A stretch of DNA of 64,000 nucleotides. Origin: Eubacterium sp. 1001713B170207_170306_E7. GTDB taxonomy: Bacteria; Bacillota; Clostridia; Eubacteriales; Eubacteriaceae. This document shows positions 46,004 through 53,577 of this stretch, one piece after another. Each line of letters opens with the position of its first letter. Position 1 is the first letter of the stretch. The stretch covers positions 80,609-144,608 of the forward strand of contig NZ_JADMVE010000006.1 in the NCBI RefSeq assembly GCF_015547515.1, read 5' to 3'. The translations under genes and the position numbers were made by a program. The notes beneath the pieces were generated by a model. The model searched no databases. It was not told where the DNA came from and saw only the letters and a program-made list of their open reading frames with translations.

Positions 46004-47329
46004 ATGAGCACAAATTTAGTTGAAATAGTCAAAAGCGCTGGTATTATTGGTGCCGGCGGGGCTGGCTTCCCAACCCATGTGAAAATCGACGCTGAAGTTG
46101 ATACAGTTATCGTCAACGGTGCTGAATGTGAGCCTTTGTTAAGAGTTGACCAACAATTAATGGCCGAAAGAGCCCACCACATGCTGGTGGCTCTTCAGGC
46201 CGTTATGGATCATACCAAGGCAAAGGCAGGCATTGTCGGACTCAAAAAGAAATATATTTCGGCAATCGGCGCATTAAGACAAGACTTACCCAATTTTCCT
46301 AAAATCGACCTTCACATTATGAATAATTTCTATCCTGCCGGTGATGAACAAACGCTGGTATATGAAACAACAGGGAGAATTGTTCCAGAGGGTGGAATTC
46401 CATTAAATGTTGGAACTTTAGTCATAAATGTAGAGACACTTCTCAATATTTATGATATAATGAACGAGGACAAGCCCGTAGTAGATAAATACATCACTGT
46501 TACGGGGGCAGTCCGCAATAAAATCACGACAAAGGTTCCACTGGGAATTACTGTTCGTGAAGCACTTGAGCTGGCTGGCGGAACAACCATTTCAGATTTT
46601 GTTATTATCAATGGTGGTCCAATGATGGGGAAAATTGTCGATATCGACTCCTATGTCACCAAGACCACAAAAGGCTTTATTGTTTTACCGAGCGATCATC
46701 CATTGATCGAATCAAAGACAAGAAGCATTCAGGATACAATAAAATTAGCCGGAATGGCGTGTATGCAGTGTAGTTTATGTACAGAAGTTTGTCCGAGACA
46801 CAGTCTGGGACATAACCTTGAACCACACAAGCTTATGCGAATCGCGGCCTATGGCTCAACTTGTGATACGACCACTCAAGCTACAAATGCTTTCTTATGC
46901 TGTGAATGTGGCTTATGTCAATATGCGTGTGTCATGGATCTCCAACCTTGGAAATTCAATATCGCGCTCAAGCGGGAATTAGGCAGCAAAGGCATTAAAA
47001 ACCCACATCACGACAAACCTGAAAAAGCTGATCCTTTCAGATCAGCAAAACAGTTTAACGTACATCGTTTAATTTCACGTCTGGGCCTGGATGAGTATGA
47101 TCAACCAGCTCCGATGGTCGATTGCGACAAACAGTTTACTGAAGTAACCATTCAGCTGGCACAGCACATTGGTGCGCCTGCTCAGCCGGTTGTCAGTGTA
47201 GGAGATGTCGTTGAAAAGGGAACCCTGATTGGAGAAATTCCAGAAGGAAGCCTTGGCGCCCGTATTTTCGCAAGTATCGACGGTAAAGTAACTGCCGTTG
47301 AAGATGGTAAAATTACCATCCGGTCCTAA
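46004..47329 (+). CDS. pduS: RnfC-like cobalamin reductase / electron-transfer protein PduS
   Basis: A 441-aa flavo-iron-sulfur protein proposed to reduce cobalamin and pass electrons across the shell. It has the RnfC-like GIIGAGGAGFPTHVK (NADH/FMN site) at the N-terminus, an SLBB domain near 165-220, two 4Fe-4S motifs in CMQCSLCTEVCPR and CCECGLCQYACVMDL, and a C-terminal barrel-sandwich region with GTLIGEIPEG. Start is ATG 46004 behind AGGGGTG; upstream in-frame GTG and TTG codons lie within that site. Confidence 0.94.
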   Translation: MSTNLVEIVKSAGIIGAGGAGFPTHVKIDAEVDTVIVNGAECEPLLRVDQQLMAERAHHMLVALQAVMDHTKAKAGIVGLKKKYISAIGALRQDLPNFPKIDLHIMNNFYPAGDEQTLVYETTGRIVPEGGIPLNVGTLVINVETLLNIYDIMNEDKPVVDKYITVTGAVRNKITTKVPLGITVREALELAGGTTISDFVIINGGPMMGKIVDIDSYVTKTTKGFIVLPSDHPLIESKTRSIQDTIKLAGMACMQCSLCTEVCPRHSLGHNLEPHKLMRIAAYGSTCDTTTQATNAFLCCECGLCQYACVMDLQPWKFNIALKRELGSKGIKNPHHDKPEKADPFRSAKQFNVHRLISRLGLDEYDQPAPMVDCDKQFTEVTIQLAQHIGAPAQPVVSVGDVVEKGTLIGEIPEGSLGARIFASIDGKVTAVEDGKITIRS

Positions 47330-47352
47330 ATAATTTAATAAGGGGGATAATT

Positions 47353-48294
47353 ATGGACTTTACAATGTTAATTACCGCGTTTGGCGGTGGTTTATTAGCT
47401 GCTGCTATCGGTGGTGTTCCTTCATTCGTATTTACAGGTTTAACTGTAATTGCTGCTATTTTTGGCGGAGAAGCTGGTGCTCCTATGATTAGTGCATTAA
47501 GCTTTGGTTCTTTCTTTGGACCTCACGTAGCATTCGGTGGTGCTGTAGCCGGTGCTGCTTACGCTAAGACCAAAAACCTGTTAGATGACGGTCAGGATAT
47601 CGTTACTCCATTATTCAAAACTGGAGACGCTGGTGTTCTGTTAGTCGGTGGTGTATTTGGTATTATTGGTTTCTTAATTCAGTATTTATTAGGTGCTGTT
47701 CTTGGCGGAATGGTATTCAGCTATGCAGGTTGGACCGATACTGTTGCTTTAACAGTATTCATCTCTGACATCTTAGTACGTTTGATCTTCACAAAATCTG
47801 GTCTTACCGGTAAATACACAGGTACTGAAAAGAGAAAATACTTCCCAGAAGGCAAACGCTTAAGCTTCTTAATCATGGTAGGCTTAGGTATTGGTGTTGC
47901 TATCGGTGGTTTAGCTGCTACTTTAGGTCAGTTAGGCGTCGCTGGTTCTGATGAAGCTTTATACTTATTCAATAACATCGGTTCCATCGGTTTCGGTATC
48001 GCTGCTGTATCCCTGGCGTTCTTATGTATGGGTCTTCCTTTAGAAGGATACCACCACGTAATCCTGCCAGCAGGCACAACAGCTATGATCGTTTTCGCTG
48101 CTACATTAAATCCGTTCTTAGCAATCTTAGGTGGCGCTATCATGGGTATTATTACCTCATTATGGGGCGAAATGATGGCATTAACTTTCAATAGTTATGC
48201 TGATTCTCATATTGACCCTCCGGCAGCTACTATCTGGGTATGGCAGTTAGTTAACTTTAGCCTGTTAATGATGTTATTACCATCAGTTCTTTAA
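47353..48294 (+). CDS. Uncharacterised multi-span membrane protein of the pdu operon
   Basis: A 313-aa very hydrophobic protein with about eight predicted membrane segments, many Gly/Ala-rich (FGGGLLAAAIGGVPSFVF; FGSFFGPHVAFGGAVAGAAYA; MGLPLEGYHHVILPAG). It lies between pduS and pduT and is not PduF, which is an aquaglyceroporin with NPA motifs that are absent here. The codons resemble pduA-E (GCT, GGT, TTA), a sign of strong expression. A propanediol, propionate or ion transporter is possible; I do not recognise a characterised family. AAGGGGG precedes the ATG. A short gap of 72 bases follows. Confidence 0.8.
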   Translation: MDFTMLITAFGGGLLAAAIGGVPSFVFTGLTVIAAIFGGEAGAPMISALSFGSFFGPHVAFGGAVAGAAYAKTKNLLDDGQDIVTPLFKTGDAGVLLVGGVFGIIGFLIQYLLGAVLGGMVFSYAGWTDTVALTVFISDILVRLIFTKSGLTGKYTGTEKRKYFPEGKRLSFLIMVGLGIGVAIGGLAATLGQLGVAGSDEALYLFNNIGSIGFGIAAVSLAFLCMGLPLEGYHHVILPAGTTAMIVFAATLNPFLAILGGAIMGIITSLWGEMMALTFNSYADSHIDPPAATIWVWQLVNFSLLMMLLPSVL

Positions 48295-48366
48295 TTTTAA
48301 TCTAGTAATTATACGTAATTTGTAGCAAATAAGCATTGAATTCACAGTATAGAAAGAAGTGGTATT

Positions 48367-48915
48367 TTGAAAAAAGCAGTAGGTTTTATAGAATTTAAGA
48401 GTATTCCTATCGGCATCGAAGCCACTGATGATATGCTGAAAGCCGGAAATGTTGATTTAATGATGGCCTCTCCTTTATGTCCCGGGAAATATGTTACCAT
48501 AATTTCCGGTGACGTAGGGGCCGTTCAGGCATCAATTAGAAACGGTGAGCACATCGGTGGAATCTATGTACTCGAATCTCACGTTATTCCGAACATTCAC
48601 CCGGATGTATTGCCGGCTATGTTGGGCGCGGGAGAAATCGAAGATGTCAAAGCTCTTGGTATCGTTGAAACAATTAATGCAATCTCTTCAATTATCGTCG
48701 GCGATGTGGCTGTCAAGGCTGCAAATGTCGAACTGATTGAAATCAGAATAGCCAGAGGCTTGGGTGGTAAAGGTTTTGTATTATTGACTGGTGAGGTTGC
48801 TTCTGTTAAACAGGCGATTAAAGCCGCAGAAGCCGACATGCGCGATTTAGGTGTTATCACAAGTTACTCAGTAATCGCGTCACCGCATAAAGATATTAAG
48901 AAAGTCATTTTCTAA
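48367..48915 (+). CDS. pduT: Tandem-BMC shell protein with Fe-S pore, PduT
   Basis: A 182-aa trimeric shell protein with two BMC domains (KAVGFIEFKSIPIGIEATDDMLKAGNV; ALGIVETINAISSIIVGDVAVKAANV). The Cys in ASPLCPGKY (residue 38) matches the ligand that in PduT holds a 4Fe-4S cluster at the pore, so it probably pairs with PduS for electron transfer across the shell. Start is TTG 48367 after AAAGAAGTGG. It is the last gene of the operon, followed by a terminator. Confidence 0.93.
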   Translation: MKKAVGFIEFKSIPIGIEATDDMLKAGNVDLMMASPLCPGKYVTIISGDVGAVQASIRNGEHIGGIYVLESHVIPNIHPDVLPAMLGAGEIEDVKALGIVETINAISSIIVGDVAVKAANVELIEIRIARGLGGKGFVLLTGEVASVKQAIKAAEADMRDLGVITSYSVIASPHKDIKKVIF

Positions 48916-48925
48916 AACGCATGAA

Positions 48926-48963
48926 ATGTTTAGATGGAAGCTATTCCATCTAAACATCTTTTC
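48926..48963 (+). terminator. Terminator at the end of the pdu operon
   Basis: ATGTTTAGATGGAA (48926-48939), loop GCTA, and its perfect complement (48944-48957), then CTTTTC. The T-tract is short but the stem is perfect. Confidence 0.8.
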
Positions 48964-48974
48964 ATATACAGACC

Positions 48975-49026
48975 TTTTATTTTTTATAAGCGATTATAGC
49001 ACTATGATCTTTTATAAAAAATAAAA
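48975..49026. promoter_or_regulatory. A/T inverted repeat in front of the parA gene
   Basis: TTTTATTTTTTATAA (48975-48989) and its perfect complement TTATAAAAAATAAAA (49012-49026) flank 22 bases and end 18 bases before the parA start. It may be an autoregulatory or partition-complex binding site, or simply an A/T hairpin in the leader. No clear promoter hexamers are visible. Confidence 0.5.
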
Positions 49027-49043
49027 AGATAAGAGGGAACGAC

Positions 49044-49805
49044 GTGAAAACCATCAGTTTATTTAACTTAAAAGGCGGTTGTGGAAAAACCACATCTGTC
49101 ATCAATCTCGGATATCTGCTGGGGCAAAAGATAAAAGGCAGGCTGCTCTATATTGATTGTGATATGCAGAGTAACCTGACTAACTCTCTTATGGAGTACG
49201 ATCTGGACCGTCCATGTATCTATCATTTGTTCACTGACGAAAAAGAGGCGAAAGATGTTATCTATCAAGTAACCGATAACATTGATATTATTCCTTCCAG
49301 CCTTTTGATGGCAACCATTGAGCCGCGTCTTGCAGGCATGTATGGACGGGAGTTTATCTTAAAACGTAAGCTTGAAGCAGTTGCGGACGATTATGAATAC
49401 TGCATCATTGACTGTTCGCCATCATTCAGCATTGTGACGACCAACGCGCTGGTGGTCACCGATGATATTTTCATACCAGTACAAACCGAATATTATGCGG
49501 TGGATGGGGTACACCTTTTGGAGGAAACCCTGGAATACATCAGCAAATCGCTGGGAATTGACAAGGACATTACACTTCTCTTCGCGACACTTCACGATGT
49601 GCGTAATAATATTAACAACCTTCAATATGATAATCTAAAGGCAAGCTTTGGCGATAAGTTTATGGATACCTATATTCGGAAGAATATCGCTCTGGTAGAG
49701 TCACCGATATTCAAGCAGTCGATCTTTGAGTATAAACCAAAGTCAAACGGCGCTGAAGATTATCTGAAATTATTTAAAGAAATAGAATCCAAAGGGGGCT
49801 TTTAA
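49044..49805 (+). CDS. ParA/MinD-family ATPase (McdA-like candidate)
   Basis: A 253-aa ParA-type ATPase. The deviant Walker A KGGCGKTTS (residues 10-18, with the signature lysine), Walker A' YCIIDCSPSFS, switch DCDMQSNLTNS, and TDDIFIPVQTEYYAVDGV follow the Soj/ParA pattern. Such ATPases form gradients on the nucleoid and move a cargo. No parB or parS is adjacent; instead it directly follows the pdu operon and is followed, with one base between, by a coiled-coil protein. This arrangement resembles McdA/McdB of carboxysomes. That it positions the microcompartment is inference. AGAGGG precedes the GTG start. Confidence 0.85.
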   Translation: MKTISLFNLKGGCGKTTSVINLGYLLGQKIKGRLLYIDCDMQSNLTNSLMEYDLDRPCIYHLFTDEKEAKDVIYQVTDNIDIIPSSLLMATIEPRLAGMYGREFILKRKLEAVADDYEYCIIDCSPSFSIVTTNALVVTDDIFIPVQTEYYAVDGVHLLEETLEYISKSLGIDKDITLLFATLHDVRNNINNLQYDNLKASFGDKFMDTYIRKNIALVESPIFKQSIFEYKPKSNGAEDYLKLFKEIESKGGF

Positions 49806-50795
49806 ATGGCTAGGAAAAGCAAATTAAAATCAGAATTAAAAACACATAATAGTACCATTAAGGAAAAAAACGAACTGGCTTCTAAGGTTTTGACAGATGA
49901 AAATTCTACTAATACGGGGGATAACGAAGTGGGAATCATCGATGATTTGAAGAAAAAGATTATGGGGGAACCGAAAGAAGAAGAACAGGCCTCTGCTGCC
50001 AATCTTGAAGCAGAAAAGCTGAAGGCTGAAGCCATTAAGAAGGAAAAAGCATTAGCCGAAAAAGCAGCTGAGGAAAAAGAAAAGAAGGCTGAAGCCGCCC
50101 GCCAGAAAGCAGAAGCTGACGCGGCTGAAAAAGAGAAAAAAGAGGCCGAAGCTGCTGCAAAGGCAAAAGAAGCCGAAGAAGCTGAAAAAAGGGCAAAGGA
50201 AGAGGCTGACCAACAGGCCGCTAAGGAAGCTGCTGAAAAGGAAAAGGCTGAAAAATTGGCAGAGAAAAAGGCAAAAGAAGCTGAAGCAGCCAAGAAAAAG
50301 GCTGAAGAAGAGTTGAAGAAAAAACAGGAAGCAGAAGCCAAAGCCAAGGCTGAGGCAGAGGCCAAGAAAAAAGCAGAGGAAGAAGCAGCTGCGAAAGCAA
50401 AGGCGGCTGAGGAAGCTCAGGCCAAGGCGAAGGAAGAAGCCGAAGCTAAGAGAAAGGCCGAGGAGGCTGCTAAAGTAAAAGAAAAAGCAGAAGCGGAAGC
50501 CAAGAAGAAGGCTGAGAAAGAAGCTGCTGAAAAAGCTAAAGCAGAAGCGGAAGCCAAAAAGAAAGCTGCAGCTGAAGCAGAGGCTAAGAAAAAGGCAGAA
50601 GCGGAAGAAAAACGGAAAGCAGAAGAAGCTAAAAAGAAAGAATTTGAACGCCAGGAAGCAATCCGTATTGAAAAAGAACGAAAAGAAAAAGAAGAACAGG
50701 AAGCGCGGAATAAGGCAGAGCTCGAAGAAAAAATTAAAAAAGAGCTGAAAGAAAAGATGAAAAAACTGCATGAACTTCCGGATTATCTGTTATAA
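49806..50795 (+). CDS. Ala/Glu/Lys-rich coiled-coil protein (candidate McdB-like adaptor)
   Basis: A 329-aa protein. The N-terminal 60 residues are charged and probably disordered, with KSKLKSELKTH at the start and a small motif GIIDDLKKKIMGEPKEE. Residues 60-315 are an almost unbroken low-complexity coiled coil made of A, E and K (AEAKKKAEEEAAAKAKAAEE type), TolA-like, and the end is KKLHELPDYLL. No membrane segment or signal peptide is present. It starts directly behind parA, so the two are coupled. Partners of cargo-positioning ParA ATPases are often such charged coiled-coil adaptors. Other options are a cytoskeletal or scaffold protein. ORF followed by a terminator. Confidence 0.75.
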   Translation: MARKSKLKSELKTHNSTIKEKNELASKVLTDENSTNTGDNEVGIIDDLKKKIMGEPKEEEQASAANLEAEKLKAEAIKKEKALAEKAAEEKEKKAEAARQKAEADAAEKEKKEAEAAAKAKEAEEAEKRAKEEADQQAAKEAAEKEKAEKLAEKKAKEAEAAKKKAEEELKKKQEAEAKAKAEAEAKKKAEEEAAAKAKAAEEAQAKAKEEAEAKRKAEEAAKVKEKAEAEAKKKAEKEAAEKAKAEAEAKKKAAAEAEAKKKAEAEEKRKAEEAKKKEFERQEAIRIEKERKEKEEQEARNKAELEEKIKKELKEKMKKLHELPDYLL

Positions 50796-50801
50796 ACGGC
50801 T

Positions 50802-50836
50802 AAAAACCCATACCTTTATAGGTATGGGTTTTTTAT
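50802..50836 (+). terminator. Intrinsic terminator after the ParA - coiled-coil pair
   Basis: AAAAACCCATACC (50802-50814) pairs with GGTATGGGTTTTT (50821-50833) across TTTATA, and runs into the T-tract. Confidence 0.9.
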
Positions 50837-50947
50837 TACGCACAAAATTGTCACACTTTTTGCGTGATATTTTTAAAAACAGGTTCAGAAGCCATAAAGG
50901 TCTTTCTATAATAAGAGATACGCCGGATAAGAGAAGGAGTAAAAAGG

Positions 50948-51307
50948 ATGAGTAAGCTTAAAAAAGGCCTTGTGGTTTTACTGGGGCTTCTATTATTTAT
51001 GGTCAGCAGCAGCTTTTTTACTTATGTCAGAGAGACTGAACCAATACAGCTTGAGCATGAGCTCGGGCAGAAGAAGGAGGTGGATAAAGGAGAATACGCT
51101 TCGGATGAAAAAGACGGAAAGACAGAAGAAAACAAGCCGCTGCTTTACAATGGGCTGGGAGCTTATGAAGCGTATAACGCGGTTTCAGAAAATGATTTGT
51201 ATGTAAAAATCCGTGATGTGGGCATGGCTTTGATTTTTCTGATCGCCATTTTGGGATCAGCCACTTTGTTTTTTTTATTGCGGGAGAAAGCGGATGGGGA
51301 AGAATAA
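50948..51307 (+). CDS. Small membrane protein with two membrane helices, unknown
   Basis: A 119-aa protein with an N-terminal helix (LVVLLGLLLFMVSSSFFTYV, possibly an uncleaved signal anchor), a charged middle region (KKEVDKGEYASDEKDGKTEENK) and a C-terminal helix (VGMALIFLIAILGSATLFFLL) before REKADGEE. The middle is likely extracellular. AGAAGGAG precedes the ATG. A weak promoter TTCAGA-17-TATAAT lies at 50884-50912. No family is recognised. It stands between the ParA pair and the VWA/MoxR genes. Confidence 0.65.
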   Translation: MSKLKKGLVVLLGLLLFMVSSSFFTYVRETEPIQLEHELGQKKEVDKGEYASDEKDGKTEENKPLLYNGLGAYEAYNAVSENDLYVKIRDVGMALIFLIAILGSATLFFLLREKADGEE

Positions 51308-51384
51308 GACTTCGTTAAGACAATGTGTCAAATTCTATGAATGGGGTATTAAGTAAATACTTATAGAATATAAGGAGTCTTATC

Positions 51385-51651
51385 ATGAAAAAAATAAATC
51401 ATTCAATCATTATAGCACTGCTTTTGTTTTGTCTGTCATTTAGTCCACAGGCGATGGTCATGGCAGAGGAAAGCAGCAACTCAGACCAAGCAGTGACACA
51501 AACCCGTTCGGAAAACCCAAATACGGGCATCGCAGAAAGGATAGGAACCGGCGCTTTTCTGTTTCTGGCCGGCAGCGGTTCTCTTGCGGGAACTGTTTTA
51601 TTAAGAAGATTTCATAACGAGCAGCTTAAAAACGAAAACCGGCACTGTTAG
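51385..51651 (+). CDS. Small surface protein with NPNTG sorting-type motif
   Basis: An 88-aa protein: signal peptide (HSIIIALLLFCLSFSPQAMVMA), about 18 polar residues, NPNTG (51514-51528), a hydrophobic helix (GTGAFLFLAGSGSLAGTVLL), and a positive tail RRFHNEQLK. The same NPNTG-plus-helix-plus-Arg end occurs in the Cna_B adhesin at 13579, so a shared sortase is likely. With almost no mature region between signal and anchor, it may be a small pilin-like tag, an anchor subunit or a gene remnant. AAGGAG precedes the ATG. Confidence 0.7.
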   Translation: MKKINHSIIIALLLFCLSFSPQAMVMAEESSNSDQAVTQTRSENPNTGIAERIGTGAFLFLAGSGSLAGTVLLRRFHNEQLKNENRHC

Positions 51652-51672
51652 ATGCCGGTTTCGTGTTTTTTG
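51634..51672 (+). terminator. Intrinsic terminator overlapping the end of the small NPNTG gene
   Basis: GAAAACCGGCA (51634-51644) pairs with TGCCGGTTTC (51653-51662), with one bulged A, spanning the stop codon; a T-run follows. Confidence 0.75.
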
Positions 51673-51718
51673 CAACAGCTTTTACGGTAACACTGTGTTA
51701 AAATAGAATAGCATTAAT

Positions 51719-51737
51719 TTACCCTTTCATAGGGTAG
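51719..51737. promoter_or_regulatory. Hairpin or operator upstream of the first VWA gene
   Basis: TTACCCT and AGGGTAG flank TTCAT as a short dyad (51719-51737), about 60 bases before the gene. A TAAAAT (51699-51704) just upstream could be the -10, which would place this dyad in the early transcript. Confidence 0.35.
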
Positions 51738-51797
51738 CGAATTTAAAGAATAAGTGATAAACTGGGGATATTACAAAAGAACATCGAGGAAAAAATA

Positions 51798-53537
51798 ATG
51801 GGGGAAAATTTACATTGGGAATACGATGACTTTGAGTTTGATAACCGCGTAACAAACCTGATGTGGACCATCTGCGGAGACTACAAGGAGCAGATGAGTA
51901 CAGCGGAAAAAACGAACCTATCTAAAAATATTGCACTTTACTATGGCATTACAGCCGGCGGCCGGCGCCGTTTTGTTGACTGGCAGCTGGTGGATACCTA
52001 TGTTGGCTGGCGGAGGCGTCAGGGGTTCAAAAGAGACCGGCTGCAGCTGTTGATTCTTCATGCCGTCAATCCCATGGCCATTGACCGTCTGGTGACAGAA
52101 AGGCCGGGGATTGCGGACATTCAAAATGAAGCCTGCTCAGAGATGATTGCTCTGATGGAAGCGCCGGATTCTAACAAGATACTGGATCAGGTAGAGTTTG
52201 CCATGTTTGAAGCACTGGCGGGGGCGGCTTTTTCCGTAAAACCAGAAGCACAGTGGCTGGCAGAAAACCTGTTGAAGCTACGAAGCTCAAAGACAACCGC
52301 CGAGCTGCTCGAAGGCGTTGATGCGGTCTACATAGAGTGGCAGGGTTTAAAAAACATAGCGCCACTTGACTGGGATGCGGTTCTGCATCAGGATCGGGAA
52401 AAGGATATTAACACAGAGGATTTCGTGGACAGCGTTATATCGGCGATGATGAACCGGGAGTCGCTTCAGGTAAACAGCGATCAGAAGGAAATGTCCGGAA
52501 ATATCGCAGAAGCAGAGGTGGTTTATCTTGATCAGGAACAGATTGACAATATGCACAGGCAGGTCGCACATTACTGCGGCAGCTCTTATCTGGAGTCCTA
52601 TCAGGTTAAGCAGCTTCAGAGCCGGATCTGCAAAGGAGTGCACCGTGACTGCAGACTGCACTATACCGAAGGCGTTCTGCGAAGTGAGTGTGACGGCGAA
52701 TTTCAGAGAAAATATGCCAAGAAGGATCTGAAACGAAACCAGGAGGCTTATCAGGCGAACCTGAGGGTCTATTCCAGAACGATCAAGCGTCTGCGCGACG
52801 CGCTGATCCGCACACTGGTTGCGGAGCGAGCCCGGTATCCGGTTGCCAGCGATTCGGGAGACATCGACGCCGCCAAGGTGTGGCGTGTGGGCAGGACACC
52901 CTGTTCCAGAATATTCAGGCGCTTTGAGAGCAATGATAAGGGCGGCTATGTGGTCGATCTTTTACTGGACAGCAGTACGTCCCAGAAGGGACGGGAAGCA
53001 TTGGTTGCGATTCAGGCATATATCATAGCCCGAGCGCTGATTGAAGCCGGGATACCCTGCCGGGTCAACGGCTTTAACTGCTTTCTGGATTTTACGGTTC
53101 TCAAGCGTTTTAGAAATTACGATGATCCGATGAGAGAAACTGAAAATATTTTTGAATACTACTGCGAAGGCAGCAACCGGGACGGTCTGGCCATCAAGGG
53201 AATCTGCGACGGGCTGTATACAAGGGACGAGGAGAACAAAATCCTGATTATACTGAGCGACGGCAAGCCCAATGACATGCATCTGGAGCGTAAGGGAAAT
53301 AAAAATCCCTTCAGAGGAGAAAAAGCCTATACCGGCGGCCGGGCTGTCGGCGATACCGCCAAAGAGGTGCGCATCGCCAGACAGCGGGGGATCTCGGTCC
53401 TTGGTGTTTTTACCGGAAATGAGCAGGAGCTTAAAGCGGAAAAGCTGATTTACGGCAAGGACTTTATTTACACCCGGGATGTCAAGCATTTTGCAGATAT
53501 TGTTACAACCTATCTCAAGCGTATCATTACGCGGTAG
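51798..53537 (+). CDS. VWA-domain protein, NorD/CbbO/CobT-like (first paralogue)
   Basis: A 579-aa protein with an N-terminal helical region starting WEYDDFEFDNRVTNLMWTI and a C-terminal von Willebrand A domain from about residue 390. The MIDAS metal site is VDLLLDSSTSQKGR (DxSxS) and the T4-type motif ILSDGKPND. No signal peptide or membrane helix, so cytosolic. It is paralogous to the gene at 54535 throughout (shared FDNRVTNLMWTI, ITAGGRR, ENIFEYYC, NRDGLAIK, GKDF motifs). Proteins of this type act with MoxR ATPases to insert cofactors or remodel enzymes (NorQ/NorD, CbbQ/CbbO, CobS/CobT). Which enzyme is the client here is unknown. Confidence 0.8.
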   Translation: MGENLHWEYDDFEFDNRVTNLMWTICGDYKEQMSTAEKTNLSKNIALYYGITAGGRRRFVDWQLVDTYVGWRRRQGFKRDRLQLLILHAVNPMAIDRLVTERPGIADIQNEACSEMIALMEAPDSNKILDQVEFAMFEALAGAAFSVKPEAQWLAENLLKLRSSKTTAELLEGVDAVYIEWQGLKNIAPLDWDAVLHQDREKDINTEDFVDSVISAMMNRESLQVNSDQKEMSGNIAEAEVVYLDQEQIDNMHRQVAHYCGSSYLESYQVKQLQSRICKGVHRDCRLHYTEGVLRSECDGEFQRKYAKKDLKRNQEAYQANLRVYSRTIKRLRDALIRTLVAERARYPVASDSGDIDAAKVWRVGRTPCSRIFRRFESNDKGGYVVDLLLDSSTSQKGREALVAIQAYIIARALIEAGIPCRVNGFNCFLDFTVLKRFRNYDDPMRETENIFEYYCEGSNRDGLAIKGICDGLYTRDEENKILIILSDGKPNDMHLERKGNKNPFRGEKAYTGGRAVGDTAKEVRIARQRGISVLGVFTGNEQELKAEKLIYGKDFIYTRDVKHFADIVTTYLKRIITR

Positions 53538-53577
53538 AGAAGAAATAAATGATGAGAAAAGACAAAAGGAGATTGAA

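Noticed and set aside
47353-48294. PduF propanediol facilitator
   Set aside because: PduF is a MIP-family channel with NPA motifs and six helices; this protein has neither.
49044-50795. Ordinary chromosomal or plasmid parAB locus
   Set aside because: The second gene lacks a ParB nuclease-like or helix-turn-helix domain and no parS-like TGTTTCACGTGAAACA site was seen nearby.
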